Shown in pieces: positions 13,203 through 15,301 of a stretch of 15,301 nt of DNA. The notes beneath the pieces were generated by a model, which was given only the letters and a program-made list of their open reading frames with translations, ran no database searches and was not told the DNA's origin. Within the stretch, counting starts at the first letter, position 1. Every line of letters starts with the position of its first letter. This stretch comes from Deinococcales bacterium (GTDB lineage: Bacteria > Deinococcota > Deinococci > Deinococcales > Deinococcaceae), in assembly GCA_025359705.1 (NCBI GenBank), contig JANYFS010000504.1, positions 1 through 15,301 of the forward strand, in the 5' to 3' direction. Position numbers and translations under genes: made by a program.

Positions 13203-13538
13203 TTAGTTGGTGACCGCAGCGGGAATATGTGGATCGAGTTTAGCAACAAAGCTGCGCTTGGGTTGTGCACCCACGATAGTTTCGATGGGTTGACCATCTT
13301 TAAACAAAATCAGGGTAGGAATGCTCATTACACGGTATTGCATGGCAGTACCTTGGTTATCGTCAATGTTCAGTTTGCCAATTTTGAGTCGTCCTGCATA
13401 ATCGTCGTTCAATTCCTCGAGGACGGGGGCAATCATACGGCAAGGGCCACACCACGGAGCCCAAAAATCGACCAAGGTATAACCTTCGGAAATGTCTGCT
13501 TTGAAGCTGGAATCACTGAATTCGGGAAGTTTACCCAT
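13203..13538 (-). CDS. trxA: Thioredoxin
   Basis: A cytoplasmic protein-disulfide reductase, recycled by thioredoxin reductase with NADPH. The 111-aa product has the classical fold order. The active site WCGPC is at residues 29-33, preceded by LVDFWAPW. The buried Asp D24 is present, and the cis-proline lies in SIPT (P74). LILFKDGQ and the following IVGAQPK complete the fold. I chose the ATG at 13538 because AAAGGAG precedes it by nine bases; a GTG at 13559 would put that ribosome binding site inside the gene. No signal peptide is present, so it acts in the cytoplasm. It is a single gene, convergent with the permease operon. Confidence 0.95.
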   Translation of the reverse strand: MGKLPEFSDSSFKADISEGYTLVDFWAPWCGPCRMIAPVLEELNDDYAGRLKIGKLNIDDNQGTAMQYRVMSIPTLILFKDGQPIETIVGAQPKRSFVAKLDPHIPAAVTN

Positions 13539-13951
13539 GAGAAAATTCTCCTTTGACACAGCCCCATATCTGATTTGATTCCGATTTTATGCGGTTCAGA
13601 GGGATTGGAAAAGCTGTGAGAAGCGCTTGCTTCTTTGAATTATCTTAGTCCCAGTTCTCGGTAAATTTGGTATTCAAGATAACCATACCGAATAACCATA
13701 GCTTTACTTTTTAAACTACCCTCGAGGGCCACAAAAAACCTACCGCTCGAGTGAAGAAAATGTAAAGCCAGACGGGGTTTGGGGGGACTAGAATGGGGGT
13801 ATGCATGTAAGAAAGTAAGAAAAAGATTTTATGGCTCGAGCAACTCATTCCCAACTCACCACGTAGACTGAAGAACAGTCCCACAAAACGAATAACGAAT
13901 AACGAAAAACCCCAACGGATCACCAACAACACCCACAGGAGGCTTCACCCT
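13539..13951. other. Divergent intergenic region between trxA and the macroglobulin gene
   Basis: About 410 bases without a gene. Seen here: an AGAAGC/GCTTCT hairpin with a four-base loop (13619-13634) upstream of trxA; a direct repeat ATAACCATA (13679-13687 and 13692-13700); CTCGAG at 13722 and 13745; an inverted copy of the dispersed repeat (13807-13910); and GACTG/CAGTC arms (13866-13880). A weak minus-strand -10 (TAAAAT-like) about 50 bases before trxA may be its promoter. No confident promoter for the macroglobulin gene was found. Confidence 0.5.
13807..13910 (-). repeat. Dispersed intergenic repeat, copy B
   Basis: The reverse complement of 13807-13840 matches the 33-bp element at 4976-5008 except for a small difference near the CTCGAG end, including 22 identical bases in the CT-rich part. 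The tandem CGAATAAC motif (13889-13903) occupies the same relative side as GTTATTCG in copy A. It lies upstream of the macroglobulin gene. Confidence 0.75.
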
Positions 13952-15301
13952 ATGCGATTTTCCAAAACTCTACTTCCTATGATGGCCTTACTGTGTTTGG
14001 GAGCCTCGGCGCAGCAGGCGGATTACACTTCGCTGTATGGCGGCGGAACCTTTAGCTCGAGCAAAGAAATCTCGCTCGAGTATGAGGTTAGCCGCCCCAA
14101 AACCCTGAAGATTTTTCGGGTGGGCAATCCTGAAAAACTGCTGGCTTTGGGTGGCCCCCGTGACCTCAAAGACACCGATCAGTTGCAACTGAAGCGGGTC
14201 AAAACCATTCAGATTGGCGGGGTCAAGCGCTATGCCTCGGTGAAGGTGGGCCAGCTCGAGCCTGGGTTGTACTTGGCGCAGGTGGGGGACGCGGCAACGG
14301 GCAAGGCGCTGCTGATTTTGGTCACGGATTTGGGCTTGGTGGTGAAGTACGACGGCGATGAAATGCTGACCTACACCGCCGATATGCGCTCGAGCAAAGC
14401 CAGACCCAGCGTTGTGTACCTGATGCAAAAAGGGAACCAAGTAGTTAAACTCCCCTCGAGCAATCAGGGCGTGGCCCGTTTTAAAACCCCGCTGGGCGGC
14501 AAAGAAAATGTCTATGTGGCAGCCAAAAGCGGCAACGAGTGGGTGTTTAGTTCGAGCTATGTAAATACCTGGAACCAAGAAAAAGCCAAAGTGTACCTGC
14601 AAACGGATCGCCCGATTTACCGACCTGGCGATGAGGTTTCTTTTAAAGGCATCGCACGGGAGGCCATTGGTCTGAAACCCTTGGCAGGGCAAAAAGTGGA
14701 ACTGAAAATTCTGGCCCCTGATGAGACCGAAATCTCCAGCCAGACCCTGACCAGCGATGCGTATGGCGCGTTTGATGGCACGGTTAAAGTGCCACTGGAC
14801 GGGCGTTTGGGCAGCTATCAATTTCGAGCCAGCATTGGCGGCTCGGATTATAGCGGATCGTTTGAAGTTTCTGTATATGTCAAGCCCGAATACAGCGTAG
14901 CCGTGACCACCCCCAAAGATGCCGTGGTGCAAGGCGGCAAGGCCAACTTTAAGATCAAGGCCGAGTATCTGTTTGGTGGCGGGGTTTCGGGGGGCAAGGT
15001 CAGTTATTCGGTGGTGAAGAATTCTTACTACCGTTACGATTACTTTGATTATTACAACAGTGATGGTGGCGAAGGCAGCAAGATCATTCAAAAAGATGAT
15101 GCGGTACTGGACCAGAATGGCGAGCTGAACATCACGGTTCCCCTCGAGCGGGACAGCGTGGATTATTCGGTGTCGCTCGAGGCCAGTGTCACCGACGAAG
15201 CGCGGCGAGAAGTGGTGGGAAGTGGATCTTTGACCGCTTACCGCTCGAGTGTGGTACTGGGCGTAGAAACCTCGCAATATGCCTATAAAGTGGGCGACCC
15301 G
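13952..15301 (+). CDS. Alpha-2-macroglobulin-like protein, N-terminal part
   Basis: A secreted or periplasmic protein of the bacterial alpha-2-macroglobulin family, thought to trap proteases and protect the cell envelope. The frame stays open from the ATG at 13952 to the window end, giving 450 codons of what is normally a protein of well over 1,000 residues. AGGAGG lies nine bases before the ATG. A signal peptide (MRFSKTLLPMMALLCLGASA|QQ) without a following lipobox is present. The diagnostic MG2-domain motif TDRPIYRPGD is at residues 218-227, followed by FKG and further beta-sandwich sequence (YVKPEYSV, SYSVVK) typical of macroglobulin domains. A Tyr/Asp/Gly-rich stretch lies near residues 358-372. 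The thioester motif, if any, would lie beyond the window, so active trapping cannot be judged. It is divergent from trxA. Confidence 0.9.
   Translation, partial: MRFSKTLLPMMALLCLGASAQQADYTSLYGGGTFSSSKEISLEYEVSRPKTLKIFRVGNPEKLLALGGPRDLKDTDQLQLKRVKTIQIGGVKRYASVKVGQLEPGLYLAQVGDAATGKALLILVTDLGLVVKYDGDEMLTYTADMRSSKARPSVVYLMQKGNQVVKLPSSNQGVARFKTPLGGKENVYVAAKSGNEWVFSSSYVNTWNQEKAKVYLQTDRPIYRPGDEVSFKGIAREAIGLKPLAGQKVELKILAPDETEISSQTLTSDAYGAFDGTVKVPLDGRLGSYQFRASIGGSDYSGSFEVSVYVKPEYSVAVTTPKDAVVQGGKANFKIKAEYLFGGGVSGGKVSYSVVKNSYYRYDYFDYYNSDGGEGSKIIQKDDAVLDQNGELNITVPLERDSVDYSVSLEASVTDEARREVVGSGSLTAYRSSVVLGVETSQYAYKVGDP

Noticed and set aside
13988..15277. Long minus-strand ORF (429 codons) at the right end
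   Set aside because: The plus strand has AGGAGG, a signal peptide and the TDRPIYRPGD macroglobulin motif. The minus ORF is Gln/His/Arg/Ala-rich and has no recognisable domain.

Overview
The window looks like chromosomal DNA of a free-living bacterium with periplasmic-type secretion. It has two large exported oligopeptide-binding proteins, a bacterial alpha-2-macroglobulin, a bacterial RIO-family kinase and strong AGGAGG-type ribosome binding sites. That set would suit the Deinococcota, but this is inference from gene content; no rRNA or other phylogenetic marker is present. The most striking genome-wide signature is the palindrome CTCGAG. I counted about 86 copies by eye, against roughly 4 expected by chance, in genes, intergenic DNA and terminator stems alike. 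The copies are missing from the AT-rich first 650 bases and sparse in the two permease genes.

Layout. (1) 1-616: an AT-rich gene for a HEPN-like protein, possibly cut by the window edge, ending just before a terminator. (2) 617-1188: a 181-bp unit repeated in tandem with a 209-bp period. Each copy has a terminator hairpin, a TTGACA-17-TATTCT promoter and a 51-nt invariant core, and is followed by another terminator. I read this as two tandem small-RNA genes. (3) 1189-2402: a small hypothetical gene convergent with a RIO-type kinase gene, whose upstream region carries an array of 13-bp repeats. (4) 2640-4927: an AT-rich leader and a cytoplasmic GAF/PAS/GGDEF diguanylate cyclase. (5) 5270-6703: xylulokinase (xylB) behind an inverted-repeat operator candidate. 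(6) 7001-13119: a peptide/nickel-type ABC importer locus with two paralogous binding proteins and two permeases, but no ATPase gene. (7) 13203-13538: thioredoxin on the minus strand, sharing a bidirectional terminator with the importer. (8) 13952 to the end: the N-terminal 450 residues of an alpha-2-macroglobulin-like protein that runs off the window.

How it works together. The importer proteins would bind oligopeptides in the periplasm and pass them through the two permeases, with ATPases supplied from elsewhere. Each binding protein is followed by its own terminator, which allows it to be made in excess over the membrane parts. Xylulokinase, the GGDEF enzyme, thioredoxin and the macroglobulin look like independent single-gene units. 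The least explained parts are the tandem small RNAs beside a foreign-looking HEPN gene, the CTCGAG signature, and a dispersed intergenic repeat family around 4931-5037 and 13807-13910.
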